Shown here one piece after another: positions 33,175-41,343 of a DNA stretch of 64,000 nt. Positions within the stretch are counted from its first letter, which is position 1. Each line of letters starts with the position of its first letter. Origin of the DNA: Pseudomonas cichorii (GTDB lineage Bacteria; Pseudomonadota; Gammaproteobacteria; Pseudomonadales; Pseudomonadaceae); assembly GCF_003700275.1 (NCBI RefSeq), contig NZ_RBRE01000059.1:1-64000 (forward strand), given 5' to 3'. The notes below the pieces were generated by a model. The model did not search any database. It had not been told where the DNA came from and was given only the letters and a program-made list of their open reading frames with translations. Made by a program: the position numbers and the translations under genes.

Positions 33175-33660
33175 GTGCTGACTCATCTCGATTCCCAAGG
33201 TCGCGCCAATATGGTCGACGTCACCGACAAGGCTGTGACGTCCCGTGAGGCCGTGGCCCAGGCGCGTGTGCGCATGTTGCCGCAAACCCTGCAAATGATT
33301 GTCAGCGGTGGTCATCCCAAAGGGGATGTATTCGCCGTGGCGCGCATTGCAGGCATTCAGGCGGCGAAGAAAACCAGTGATCTGATCCCGCTCTGTCATC
33401 CACTGATGCTGACCAGCGTCAAGGTCGAGCTGAGTGCCGAAGGCGAGGACGCCGTGTCGATCGTCGCCCGCTGCAAGCTGGCCGGGCAGACGGGTGTGGA
33501 AATGGAAGCCCTGACCGCCGCCAGCGTGGCTGCGCTGACCATCTACGACATGTGCAAGGCCGTTGATCGCGGCATGGTCATCGAGTCGGTCCGCCTGCTG
33601 GAAAAGCTCGGCGGCAAGAGCGGTCACTTCGTGGCTGAAGAGCCAGGGGCATCGACATGA
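33175..33660 (+). CDS. moaC: Cyclic pyranopterin monophosphate synthase MoaC
   Basis: A 161-residue enzyme that closes the cyclic phosphate to form cPMP, the second part of step one in molybdenum cofactor synthesis. The motifs KKTSDLIPLCHPL and GVEMEALTAAS with catalytic Lys are present and length equals E. coli MoaC. The start is GTG at 33175 behind TTCAGGAGTAAGG; an upstream in-frame ATG at 33115 lies inside the REP pair and is rejected. It overlaps moaD by 4 nt (ATGA). moaA is not in this window. Confidence 0.95.
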   Translation: MLTHLDSQGRANMVDVTDKAVTSREAVAQARVRMLPQTLQMIVSGGHPKGDVFAVARIAGIQAAKKTSDLIPLCHPLMLTSVKVELSAEGEDAVSIVARCKLAGQTGVEMEALTAASVAALTIYDMCKAVDRGMVIESVRLLEKLGGKSGHFVAEEPGAST

Positions 33661-33902
33661 GTGTCCAGGTGCAATATTTTGCCCGTTATCGCGAGGCGCT
33701 GGGGCTGGACGCCGAACGTGTCGAGGGCGTGTTTGCGACTCTCGACGAACTGCGCCAGCACCTGTTGCAGCGTGGCGAGGCCTGGCAAGTGCTGGCCGAG
33801 CAGAACCTGATGTGCGCCCGTAACCAGGAGTTGTGCCAGCTGGATGAACCGTTGGCGGATGGCGATGAAGTGGCGTTCTTTCCTACCGTGACCGGAGGCT
33901 GA
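33657..33902 (+). CDS. moaD: Molybdopterin synthase small subunit MoaD
   Basis: An 81-residue ubiquitin-fold sulfur carrier ending VTGG, the Gly-Gly tail that is thiocarboxylated by MoeB and inserted into MoaE. The pattern EVAFFPTVTGG is characteristic. Its ATG overlaps the moaC stop and moaE begins 2 nt after its stop, so the three are translationally coupled. Confidence 0.95.
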   Translation: MSVQVQYFARYREALGLDAERVEGVFATLDELRQHLLQRGEAWQVLAEQNLMCARNQELCQLDEPLADGDEVAFFPTVTGG

Positions 33903-33904
33903 GA

Positions 33905-34354
33905 ATGGCGATTCGCGTGCAGGCGGCTGCGTTCGATCCCGGTGCCGAAGTCAATACACTGCATGCGGCCAATGTCGGTATCGGTGCGGTGGTGAGTTTT
34001 GTCGGCTATGTGCGCGACTTCAACGAAGGGCGCGAAGTTTCAGGCATGTTTCTGGAGCACTATCCGGGGATGACCGAAAAGGCGCTGGCGAAGATCGTTG
34101 TAGAGGCAGAGCAGCGCTGGCCGCTGCTCAGGCTTGAGGTGCTGCATCGGGTTGGCGCACTGGAACCGGGAGAGCCGATCGTGTTCGTCGGTGTCGCCAG
34201 CGCCCATCGCCAGGCCGCTTTCGAGGCCTGTGATTTCGTCATGGACTACCTCAAGACCCGCGCACCGTTCTGGAAGCGCGAAAACACCACTGAAGGCCCG
34301 CGCTGGGTCGAAGGACGACACAGCGATCAGGCGGCTGCCGACCGCTGGAAGTAA
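33905..34354 (+). CDS. moaE: Molybdopterin synthase large subunit MoaE
   Basis: A 149-residue catalytic subunit that transfers sulfur from MoaD to cPMP, giving molybdopterin. Family features are VVSFVGYVRDFNEG, FLEHYPGMTEK, the AHR-containing VASAHRQAAF and the lysine motif APFWKRE near residue 120. It follows moaD by 2 nt and ends the moaCDE cluster. Confidence 0.95.
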   Translation: MAIRVQAAAFDPGAEVNTLHAANVGIGAVVSFVGYVRDFNEGREVSGMFLEHYPGMTEKALAKIVVEAEQRWPLLRLEVLHRVGALEPGEPIVFVGVASAHRQAAFEACDFVMDYLKTRAPFWKRENTTEGPRWVEGRHSDQAAADRWK

Positions 34355-34460
34355 CTCTTGCGTTCTCTTGTGGATAACAACTTCGCCTCTTGATAGCGGT
34401 GAAGTTGTGCGCATAAAAAACTACAGTTCTGGCCCTTTCAGCAGATATATCTGTTCGCCA

Positions 34461-34497
34461 TTCAAACGTGTGCGCTATATGGCTATGCGCGTTTGAA
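34461..34497. repeat. Hairpin between moaE and the CsgG-like gene
   Basis: TTCAAACG (34461-34468) pairs with CGTTTGAA (34490-34497), with internal partial pairing; GGGTTTTCTC follows. A second dyad ACAACTTC/GAAGTTGT lies at 34377-34408. Either could end the moaE transcript or lie in the leader of the following lipoprotein operon. Confidence 0.35.
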
Positions 34498-34528
34498 GGG
34501 TTTTCTCTTGAAACGCCGGAGTATAAGA

Positions 34529-35212
34529 GTGAAAAGACTGCAGCAGGTTTTAGTAACAGGGATAACGACAGCAGCACTCGTGCTGATCGGTGGCTGCGCA
34601 ACAGAGAGCTCACGGGCTCTGCCAGTGGCAAAGGTTGAAAGTGCAGGCTCCGTCTATTCGGGCGTGCGCTACCCCGTTGCGGTGGGCAAGTTCGATAACC
34701 GCTCAAGTTATATGCGCGGTATCTTTTCCGATGGCGTCGATCGCCTTGGCGGCCAGGCCAAGACCATCCTCATCACGCATATGCAGCAAACCAATCGCTT
34801 CAATGTGCTGGACCGCGACAACATGGCGGAAATCAAGCAGGAAGCCGCAATCAAGTCCACCACCCAACGCCTGAAAGGGGCTGACTTCGTGGTCACTGGC
34901 GATGTGACCGAGTTCGGTCGCAAGGAAGTTGGCGACCGTCAACTGTTCGGCTTGCTGGGCCGTGGCAAGACGCAGATCGCTTACGCGAAAGTGGCCTTGA
35001 ATATCGTCAATATCAGCACTTCCGAAGTGGTGTACTCCACCCAGGGCGCGGGCGAATACGAACTGTCGAACCGGGAAATCATTGGCTTCGGCGGGACCGC
35101 CAGCTACGACTCGACACTCAACGGCAAGGTTCTCGATCTGGCCATGCGCGAAGCGGTCAACAACATGGTGCGCGCGCTCGACAGCGGTGCCTGGAAGCCG
35201 ACTGCCAACTGA
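34529..35212 (+). CDS. CsgG-family lipoprotein
   Basis: A 227-residue lipoprotein with signal MKRLQQVLVTGITTAALVLI and lipobox GGC. The body follows the CsgG family (PF03783): VAVGKFDNRS near the start, then ADFVVTGDVTEFG and a C-terminal helix. True CsgG forms the curli export pore, but no curli genes adjoin this one. Start is GTG 34529 with CGGAG upstream; a TTG at 34493 would spoil the signal. It is first of a trio with DUF4810 and DUF799 lipoproteins, a combination conserved in many Gram-negative bacteria (as in the neisserial GNA1162 locus) whose function is unsettled. Confidence 0.88.
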   Translation: MKRLQQVLVTGITTAALVLIGGCATESSRALPVAKVESAGSVYSGVRYPVAVGKFDNRSSYMRGIFSDGVDRLGGQAKTILITHMQQTNRFNVLDRDNMAEIKQEAAIKSTTQRLKGADFVVTGDVTEFGRKEVGDRQLFGLLGRGKTQIAYAKVALNIVNISTSEVVYSTQGAGEYELSNREIIGFGGTASYDSTLNGKVLDLAMREAVNNMVRALDSGAWKPTAN

Positions 35213-35232
35213 TTGTTCAAAAGGGAATTGTG

Positions 35233-35601
35233 ATGTTTTCGAGTAATCGTTCGTTGCGCATGATCGCAATGATGCTGGTGGCAAGTGCTGGTGTTGCGGG
35301 TTGTGCCCAACCTAAAACCCTGTACCAGTGGGGAAGTTATCAGCCTGAAGTGTACGAATACTTCAAGGGTGAAGCGAAGGAAGAACAGGTGGCCAAACTG
35401 GAAGAGGATCTGCAGAAGATTCGCTCCACCAACGGCACACCGCCGCCGGGTTATCACGCTCAGCTTGGCATGCTCTATGGCAACCTGGGCAAGGATGATC
35501 AGATGGTTCAGCAGTTGAACACCGAGAAGGCGCTGTTTCCGGAGTCGGCCACGTATATGGACTTCCTGCTCAAGAACGCCCAGACAGGAGTCGTCAAATG
35601 A
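35233..35601 (+). CDS. DUF4810 lipoprotein
   Basis: A 122-residue lipoprotein (lipobox VAGC near residue 23) with the DUF4810 pattern LYQWGSYQPEVYEYFKG followed by a short TPR-like helical pair (PPGYHAQLGMLYGNLGK). Middle gene of the CsgG/DUF4810/DUF799 trio; its stop overlaps the next start (ATGA). ATG at 35233 is preferred over the adjoining GTG at 35230. Function unknown; an outer-membrane partner of the CsgG-like protein is inferred. Confidence 0.88.
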   Translation: MFSSNRSLRMIAMMLVASAGVAGCAQPKTLYQWGSYQPEVYEYFKGEAKEEQVAKLEEDLQKIRSTNGTPPPGYHAQLGMLYGNLGKDDQMVQQLNTEKALFPESATYMDFLLKNAQTGVVK

Positions 35602-36257
35602 ACGCCCGTTTGCTGAAGATTGCCGCGAGCCTGTTCGCCGTGGCCCTGTTGTCCGGTTGTGCAACGCCCACGACTGTCGATTATTCGGCGTTCAAGGCCA
35701 GCAAGCCGCGTTCGATCCTGGTGCTGCCACCCGTCAACGAGTCGCCAGATGTCAAAGCGACTTACAGCATGTTTTCCCAGGTGACCTACCCGCTGGCCGA
35801 GTCGGGCTACTACGTCTTGCCGGTTGCGCTCGTCGATGAGACGTTCCGCAATAACGGTCTGACCAATGCCAACGACATCCAGGAAACATCGCCTGCCAAA
35901 CTGCGCGAGATCTTCGGCGCTGACGCTGCGATGTACATCACCGTGAAACAGTACGGCACCACTTATATAGTCATCAGCAGCCAGACCATCGTGACTGTGA
36001 CGGCCAAGCTGGTCGACCTACGCACCGGCACGGCGCTGTGGACCGGAACGGCGTCGGCTTCCAGTGATGAAGGTGGTAACAACAGTGGGGGCGGGCTGGT
36101 CGGCATGCTGATCACGGCTGCGGTCAAGCAGATCATCAACAGTGCGACCGATGCAGGTCATCCGATTGCCGGCATCGCCAGCAATCGTCTGTTGTCGGCA
36201 GGCAAGCCTGCGGGGTTGCTGTATGGGCCGCGCTCGCCGAAGTATGGTACTGATTGA
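35598..36257 (+). CDS. DUF799 (GNA1162-like) lipoprotein
   Basis: A 219-residue lipoprotein with lipobox LLSGC at about residues 17-21. The body fits DUF799/GNA1162: SILVLPPVNESPDVKATYS, SGYYVLPVALVDETFRNNG and GADAAMYITVKQYGT. Its fold in Neisseria resembles TolB N-terminal-like domains. A glycine-rich segment (NNSGGGLVGML) lies near 160. Third gene of the lipoprotein trio; 4-nt overlap with DUF4810 gene. Role at the cell envelope is inferred only. Confidence 0.88.
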   Translation: MNARLLKIAASLFAVALLSGCATPTTVDYSAFKASKPRSILVLPPVNESPDVKATYSMFSQVTYPLAESGYYVLPVALVDETFRNNGLTNANDIQETSPAKLREIFGADAAMYITVKQYGTTYIVISSQTIVTVTAKLVDLRTGTALWTGTASASSDEGGNNSGGGLVGMLITAAVKQIINSATDAGHPIAGIASNRLLSAGKPAGLLYGPRSPKYGTD

Positions 36258-36268
36258 CCGAGTTGCTG

Positions 36269-36330
36269 TTCGCGGATAAGCGCAGCGCCGTCCGATCCGC
36301 TCCTGCACACTGTGTGGGAGCGGGTTGGAT
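36269..36330. repeat. Diverged REP pair
   Basis: Imperfect REP sequences (TTCGCGGATAAGCGCAGCGC, GATCCGCTCCTGCA, and TGTGGGAGCGGGTTGG) between the DUF799 gene and the convergent rhlB end. Confidence 0.65.
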
Positions 36331-37787
36331 CAGGCCTTGCGCACTACCGCCCGGAGCAATTCGGTCGGTGGCATTTCACAGCTGATCTTGCGTCCCAGTT
36401 TCTCTTCGATGGCCGGGAGCTGGTAAGAGTCGTCTTCACCGGCAAAGCTGATCGAGACACCGTCTGCGCCTGCACGGCCGGTACGACCGATGCGATGCAC
36501 GTAGTCGTCCGGGACTTCCGGCAGGGTGAAGTTGATGACGTGGCTGATGCCGTCGATGTGAATGCCGCGGCCAGCGACATCGGTTGCCACCAGCACCCGG
36601 ATCTTGCCTTCGCGGAAACCTTCCAGGGTCTTGATCCGCTTGTGCTGTGGCACATCGCCTGACAACTGCGCAGCGTTCACGCCGTCACGTACCAGGCGCT
36701 CTTCGATACGCCTCACTTCGTCCTTGCGGTTGGCAAAGACCATCACCCGTTCCCAACCATTGTCAGTGACCAGGTTGTACAGCAGTTTGTACTTGTCGGC
36801 CGACGCGACGGCATAGATGTGCTGTTCGACATTGCTGTTGGCGACGTTCTCGGCTTCGATTTCGACAATGGCCGGGTCGGTGGTCCATTGCTTGGCCAGG
36901 TTCATCACGTCTTCGGTGAAGGTCGCGGAGAACAGCAGGGTCTGACGCTCGCCCTTGTGCGGGGTCTGGCGAATGATCTGGCGTACCTGCGGGATAAAGC
37001 CCATGTCGAGCATGCGGTCGGCTTCGTCGAGGACCATCACTTCGACCATGTCCAGATGCACTTCGCCGCGCTGGTTGAAATCCAGCAGGCGTCCTGGCGT
37101 TGCGACCAGAATGTCGCAATGGCGGGCTTCGAGCTGCTTGAGCTGTTTGTCGAAGTCCATGCCGCCGACGAAGGTCATGACGTTCAGGTTGGTGTATTTG
37201 GTCAGCGCTTCGGCGTCCTTGGCGATCTGCACTACCAGTTCGCGGGTCGGGGCGATGATCAGGGCACGCGGCTCACCCATGTAGCGCTCTTTGGGCGGCG
37301 GGGTCTGGGTTAGTTGGGTGATGATCGAAACCAGGAACGCGGCGGTCTTGCCGGTACCGGTCTGGGCGCGGCCGATGGTGTCCTTGCCTTTGAGGGTATA
37401 GCCCAATACGCCAGCCTGGATCGGCGTGCAGTACGGGAAGCCCAGGTCATGGATCGCGTGCATCAGTTCTGGAGCCAGGTCGAAATCATGGAAGCGGCTC
37501 TTGCCTTCCTGCGGTTCGACGACGAAATCTTCGAGTTTCCAGGTAACGACCGGCGGCTTGGGTGCGCGCTCGCGGCGTGGACGTTCGGCCTTGGGCTTGT
37601 CGTTGCCGGCCGGGCGGGGCGCTGCTGGCTCCTTGGCCGGGGCTCTTGCCGGAACCTGGGCTGCCGGTTTCTGCGCTGCGCCTTCGGCGACAGCCCCTGG
37701 AGTGGGGGTGGATGTTGCGTGGTTGGGCGCGAGCTGCTCAGCCTCGCTTTTACCGAACATCTTTTTAAGTGCTTTGAGCACGGTCAT
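36330..37787 (-). CDS. rhlB: DEAD-box ATP-dependent RNA helicase RhlB
   Basis: A 485-residue RNA helicase. The N-terminal 95 residues are a low-complexity Pro/Ala/Lys-rich extension (KPKAERPRRERAPKPP). The helicase core contains AQTGTGKTAAF (I), PTRELVVQI (Ia), VLDEADRMLD (II), SATFT (III) and HRIGRTGRAG (VI). RhlB works with the RNA degradosome in E. coli; in Pseudomonas an equivalent is inferred. GACGAG precedes ATG 37787. It is followed by a REP and preceded by the carboxylesterase gene 125 nt away. Confidence 0.93.
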   Translation of the reverse strand: MTVLKALKKMFGKSEAEQLAPNHATSTPTPGAVAEGAAQKPAAQVPARAPAKEPAAPRPAGNDKPKAERPRRERAPKPPVVTWKLEDFVVEPQEGKSRFHDFDLAPELMHAIHDLGFPYCTPIQAGVLGYTLKGKDTIGRAQTGTGKTAAFLVSIITQLTQTPPPKERYMGEPRALIIAPTRELVVQIAKDAEALTKYTNLNVMTFVGGMDFDKQLKQLEARHCDILVATPGRLLDFNQRGEVHLDMVEVMVLDEADRMLDMGFIPQVRQIIRQTPHKGERQTLLFSATFTEDVMNLAKQWTTDPAIVEIEAENVANSNVEQHIYAVASADKYKLLYNLVTDNGWERVMVFANRKDEVRRIEERLVRDGVNAAQLSGDVPQHKRIKTLEGFREGKIRVLVATDVAGRGIHIDGISHVINFTLPEVPDDYVHRIGRTGRAGADGVSISFAGEDDSYQLPAIEEKLGRKISCEMPPTELLRAVVRKA

Positions 37788-37912
37788 CTCGTCAATTGGT
37801 TAAGGAATGTACGCCGAGCAGTGTAATGCAAGAATCGGGCGCGGCGTAGTGTCATCCGTGGTTCGCTACAAACAGCAGCGGTCAGCCTTCCAGAGGCTGA
37901 CCGGGAAAGACG

Positions 37913-38572
37913 TTACCGAAGCTTCTCGGCAAGCCAGTTCTGGATGTCGGAAATTTCCTGGGGTAACACTTGATGGCCCATTGGGTACTCTTGCCATTGT
38001 GCGGTTACACCCAGGCTCTTGAGGTACTCATAAGCGCTACGGCCCATGGCATTGTGGACCACTTCGTCGTGAAAGCCATGCAGGCACAGCGCCGGGATAC
38101 GCTGCTGGCTGGCCGACAGCGTCATCTGGTCATTGAAGGTTGGGGCGTAAGTGGAGAGTGCCAGCACGCCACCCAGCGGACCCTGCCAGCGCTTGTAGGC
38201 GGTGTGCAGAATCACTGCGCCACCCTGGGAAAAGCCGGCCAGAAAGATTCTTGCCGGATCGATGCCGCTGTCGCGTTGCTGCTCGATCAGGCCAAGAACC
38301 TGCTGGGCCGAGGCCTCCATCTGATCGTGATCGATGGCGCGGGCTTCGGAAGTCATGCTTTTGATGTCGTACCAGCTCGGCATTTCATAGCCGCCATTGA
38401 CGGTAACGGCGCGGGTCGGTGCCTGAGGCAGGATGAAACGAGCGGTCGGCAGCGACTCCTGCAGGGCTTCGGCGACGGGCAGGAAATCATAGCGGTCGGC
38501 TCCCAGGCCGTGCAGCCAGATGATGCAGGCATCGGCTTCGGCGGTGGGTTGAAGGATCAGGGGCTCGCTCAT
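37913..38572 (-). CDS. Carboxylesterase, alpha/beta hydrolase
   Basis: A 219-residue serine esterase of the acyl-protein thioesterase/carboxylesterase II family (P. fluorescens enzyme 218). The nucleophile motif is GFSQG with Ser115, and Asp169 (GFHDE) and His200 (MGHQV) complete the triad. An oxyanion-hole motif LHGLGAD is at 20-26. Cytoplasmic, no signal peptide. It hydrolyses short acyl esters in characterised homologues. Transcribed away from the aap operon, same direction as rhlB. Confidence 0.92.
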   Translation of the reverse strand: MSEPLILQPTAEADACIIWLHGLGADRYDFLPVAEALQESLPTARFILPQAPTRAVTVNGGYEMPSWYDIKSMTSEARAIDHDQMEASAQQVLGLIEQQRDSGIDPARIFLAGFSQGGAVILHTAYKRWQGPLGGVLALSTYAPTFNDQMTLSASQQRIPALCLHGFHDEVVHNAMGRSAYEYLKSLGVTAQWQEYPMGHQVLPQEISDIQNWLAEKLR

Positions 38573-39052
38573 GAATGCTCCAATACTGTGCGTTGTGATT
38601 TTTTTGGCGCATTAAATAGGTGCGCGCTCAGTTTAAAAGTGAAAGAAGATGTCGCAAGGTTACAAGTATTCGACTTGACCTGTCGCTAATTCGACATCGC
38701 CACCATGCTGGTACGGGCTTTGCTATGAAACGTGTGGAGTCAAAGCGCTCACCTCGATCGGTAACACTATTAGGCTACTACTTGTAGCGATCGAAGGCAG
38801 CACCGGAGTCGATGCGTCAGGACTCTTGGCATGATTGACCCTGTACCGCTCTGGTCCGGGGAAAGCACGGAGCTTTGGTTCAGGGGCTATAAATGAATGA
38901 TGAGTGTGGGTGAGCAGGCGATCCTCCACCCGACTCATGATCCAGGTCCGGCGCCGCATGACCCAAAAAAAAGCCAGCACGGGTCATTAATGCCTCACAA
39001 GGGTGCGGCGTGACTGAAGTTCCACACAATAAAGAGCACACTGGAGGTTTGA
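38573..39052. other. Divergent regulatory region before aapJ
   Basis: A 480-nt spacer holding a sigma-54 promoter at 38709-38724 and, just upstream, a dyad GATGTCG/CGACATC (38648-38654, 38692-38698) and two ATTCGAC direct repeats 21 nt apart (38668, 38689). The remaining 320-nt leader of aapJ shows no gene. Confidence 0.6.
38709..38724 (+). promoter_or_regulatory. Sigma-54 promoter of aapJQMP
   Basis: TGGTACGGGCTTTGCT has the invariant GG and GC separated by exactly 10 nt, matching the RpoN consensus TGGCAC-N5-TTGCW with one deviation. It implies a start near 38736 and a leader of about 315 nt. RpoN control of acidic amino-acid uptake, through an NtrC- or AauR-type activator, is known in pseudomonads. 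Confidence 0.8.
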
Positions 39053-40081
39053 ATGAAGATGTTGAAATCCACACTGGCGGTCGTGACAGCTGTAGCAGCA
39101 CTCGGCATGGCCGGTGCAGCTAACGCCGGTGCCACACTTGACGCTATCCAGAAGAAAGGTTTTGTTCAGTGCGGTGTCAGCGATGGCCTGCCAGGGTTCT
39201 CCGTTCCAGATGCTACCGGCAAGATCACCGGTATCGACGCTGACATGTGCCGTGCTGTAGCGGCTGCCGTTTTCGGTGACGCAACCAAGGTCAAGTTCAG
39301 CCAGTTGAACGCCAAGGAGCGTTTCACTGCACTGCAATCGGGCGAGATCGACATCCTGTCGCGTAACACCACCTGGACCAGCTCGCGTGACTCCGGCATG
39401 GGCCTGGTATTCACCGGCGTGACTTACTACGACGGTATCGGCTTCCTGGTAAACAACAAGCTGGGCGTCAAGAGCGCCAAGGAACTGGACGGTGCAACCG
39501 TCTGTATCCAGGCTGGTACCACCACCGAGCTGAACGTCTCCGATTACTTCCGCTCGAACGGCCTGAAATACACCCCGATCACTTTCGACACCTCCGACGA
39601 AAGCGCCAAGTCGCTGGAAGGCGGCCGTTGCGACGTACTGACCTCCGACCAGTCGCAACTCTACGCACAGCGCAGCAAGCTGGCCAAGCCTGACGACTAC
39701 ATCGTTCTGCCTGAAGTGATCTCCAAGGAGCCGCTGGGCCCGGTCGTACGTAAAGGCGACGAAGAGTGGTTCTCGATCGTTCGCTGGACCCTGTTCGCCA
39801 TGCTGAACGCGGAAGAAGCCGGCATCACTTCCAAGAACGTCGAAGCAGAAGCCAAGTCGACCAAGAACCCGGACGTTGGCCGTATGCTCGGTGCTGACGG
39901 CGAGTACGGCAAAGACCTGAAGCTGCCGAAGGACTGGGTTGTCCAGATCGTCAAGCAAGTGGGTAACTACGGTGAAATGTTCGAACGTAACCTGGGCGAA
40001 TCGACCCCGCTGAAAATCAAGCGCGGCCAGAACGCTCTGTGGAACAAAGGTGGCATTCAGTACGCTCCACCAATTCGCTGA
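39053..40081 (+). CDS. aapJ: Amino-acid ABC transporter binding protein AapJ
   Basis: A 342-residue periplasmic binding protein with signal peptide ending GAANA. It is the solute receptor of a general or acidic L-amino-acid ABC importer. Family features: RKKGFVQCGVSDG-like start (KKGFVQCGVSDGLPGFS), DADMCRAVAAAVFGD, and the ligand-binding SRNTTWTSSRD. ACTGGAGG precedes the ATG. First gene of aapJQMP; a strong 12-bp hairpin follows, as is usual where the binding protein is made in excess over the permease. Confidence 0.94.
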   Translation: MKMLKSTLAVVTAVAALGMAGAANAGATLDAIQKKGFVQCGVSDGLPGFSVPDATGKITGIDADMCRAVAAAVFGDATKVKFSQLNAKERFTALQSGEIDILSRNTTWTSSRDSGMGLVFTGVTYYDGIGFLVNNKLGVKSAKELDGATVCIQAGTTTELNVSDYFRSNGLKYTPITFDTSDESAKSLEGGRCDVLTSDQSQLYAQRSKLAKPDDYIVLPEVISKEPLGPVVRKGDEEWFSIVRWTLFAMLNAEEAGITSKNVEAEAKSTKNPDVGRMLGADGEYGKDLKLPKDWVVQIVKQVGNYGEMFERNLGESTPLKIKRGQNALWNKGGIQYAPPIR

Positions 40082-40090
40082 TTGACCCGG

Positions 40091-40120
40091 CGCCCGACAG
40101 GCTTTCAAGCCTGTCGGGCG
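40091..40120 (+). promoter_or_regulatory. Perfect 12-bp hairpin after aapJ
   Basis: CGCCCGACAGGC and GCCTGTCGGGCG pair perfectly around TTTCAA. It lies in the aapJ-aapQ spacer, followed by a T-rich but interrupted tract. Probably an attenuator or 3' stabiliser that sets the aapJ to aapQMP ratio. Confidence 0.65.
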
Positions 40121-40151
40121 TTGTTCTGTTCCATTTTTCCTGGGGCATTTC

Positions 40152-41333
40152 ATGGAAAAGCAAATCGTCGCACCCAAGCAAAAGCTCTCTTTGAGCGATC
40201 CAAAAGTGCGCGCGTGGTTGTTTCAGATCATCACCGTCGTGGTGGTGGTTTCGTTGGGCTGGTTCATGTTCGACAACACCCAGACCAACCTGCAGCATCG
40301 TGGTATTACATCGGGTTTCGGGTTTCTTGAGCGTAGTGCCGGTTTCGGTATTGCTCAACATCTGATCGACTACACCGAATCGGACAGCTATGCCCGCGTA
40401 TTTGTCGTCGGCCTGCTCAACACCTTGCTGGTGTCGGTCATCGGTATCGTCCTGGCGACCATACTGGGCTTCATCATCGGTGTCGCTCGCCTGTCGCAGA
40501 ACTGGATGATCAACAAGCTGGCGACCGTGTATGTCGAAGTCTTTCGTAACATTCCGCCTTTGCTGCAGATCCTGTTCTGGTACACCGCCGTCTTCCTGAC
40601 CCTGCCCGGACCACGTCAGGCACATGGCTACCTGGACATGTTCTATGTCAGCAGCCGCGGGTTGAACATGCCCAAGGCACTGCCTTCCGAAGGCGCCTGG
40701 CCGTTCCTGATCAGCATTGTCATTGCCATCCTGGCAGTGGTCGCAATGGTGCGCTGGGCCAACAAGCGTTTCGAGGCTACCGGCGAGCCGTTCCACAAGT
40801 TCTGGGTCGCTCTGGCACTGCTGCTGGTCATTCCCGGCCTGAGCATGCTGGTCTTCGGTAGCCCGGTACACTGGGAACTGCCTCAGCTCAAGGGCTTCAA
40901 CTTCACCGGTGGCTGGGTACTGATCCCTGAACTGATCTCCCTGACCCTGGCGTTGACGATCTACACCGCGGCGTTCATCGCCGAAATCGTGCGTTCGGGC
41001 ATCAAGTCGGTCAGCCATGGCCAGACCGAAGCTGCCCGTTCCCTGGGCCTGCGCCCTGGCCCGACGTTGCGCAAGGTCATCATTCCGCAAGCCCTGCGAG
41101 TGATCATCCCGCCGTTGACCAGCCAGTTCCTGAACCTGGCGAAAAACTCGTCGCTGGCAGCTGCCATCGGTTATCCGGAAATGGTTTCCCTGTTCGCGGG
41201 TACGGTACTCAACCAGACCGGACAGGCGATTGAAGTCATTGCCATCACCATGAGCGTGTACCTGGCGATCAGTATCAGCATTTCCATGCTGATGAACTGG
41301 TACAACAAGCGCATTGCGCTGATCGAGCGGTGA
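40152..41333 (+). CDS. aapQ: Amino-acid ABC transporter permease AapQ
   Basis: A 393-residue inner-membrane permease with about eight helices. The EAA loop is visible (GQTEAARSLGLRPGPTLRKVIIPQ), contacting the ATPase AapP. A long insertion between early helices (about 120-240) is typical of AapQ compared with HisQ-type permeases. Pairs with AapM to form the channel. It lies 10 nt before aapM. Confidence 0.94.
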   Translation: MEKQIVAPKQKLSLSDPKVRAWLFQIITVVVVVSLGWFMFDNTQTNLQHRGITSGFGFLERSAGFGIAQHLIDYTESDSYARVFVVGLLNTLLVSVIGIVLATILGFIIGVARLSQNWMINKLATVYVEVFRNIPPLLQILFWYTAVFLTLPGPRQAHGYLDMFYVSSRGLNMPKALPSEGAWPFLISIVIAILAVVAMVRWANKRFEATGEPFHKFWVALALLLVIPGLSMLVFGSPVHWELPQLKGFNFTGGWVLIPELISLTLALTIYTAAFIAEIVRSGIKSVSHGQTEAARSLGLRPGPTLRKVIIPQALRVIIPPLTSQFLNLAKNSSLAAAIGYPEMVSLFAGTVLNQTGQAIEVIAITMSVYLAISISISMLMNWYNKRIALIER

Positions 41334-41343
41334 GGAAACGCGC

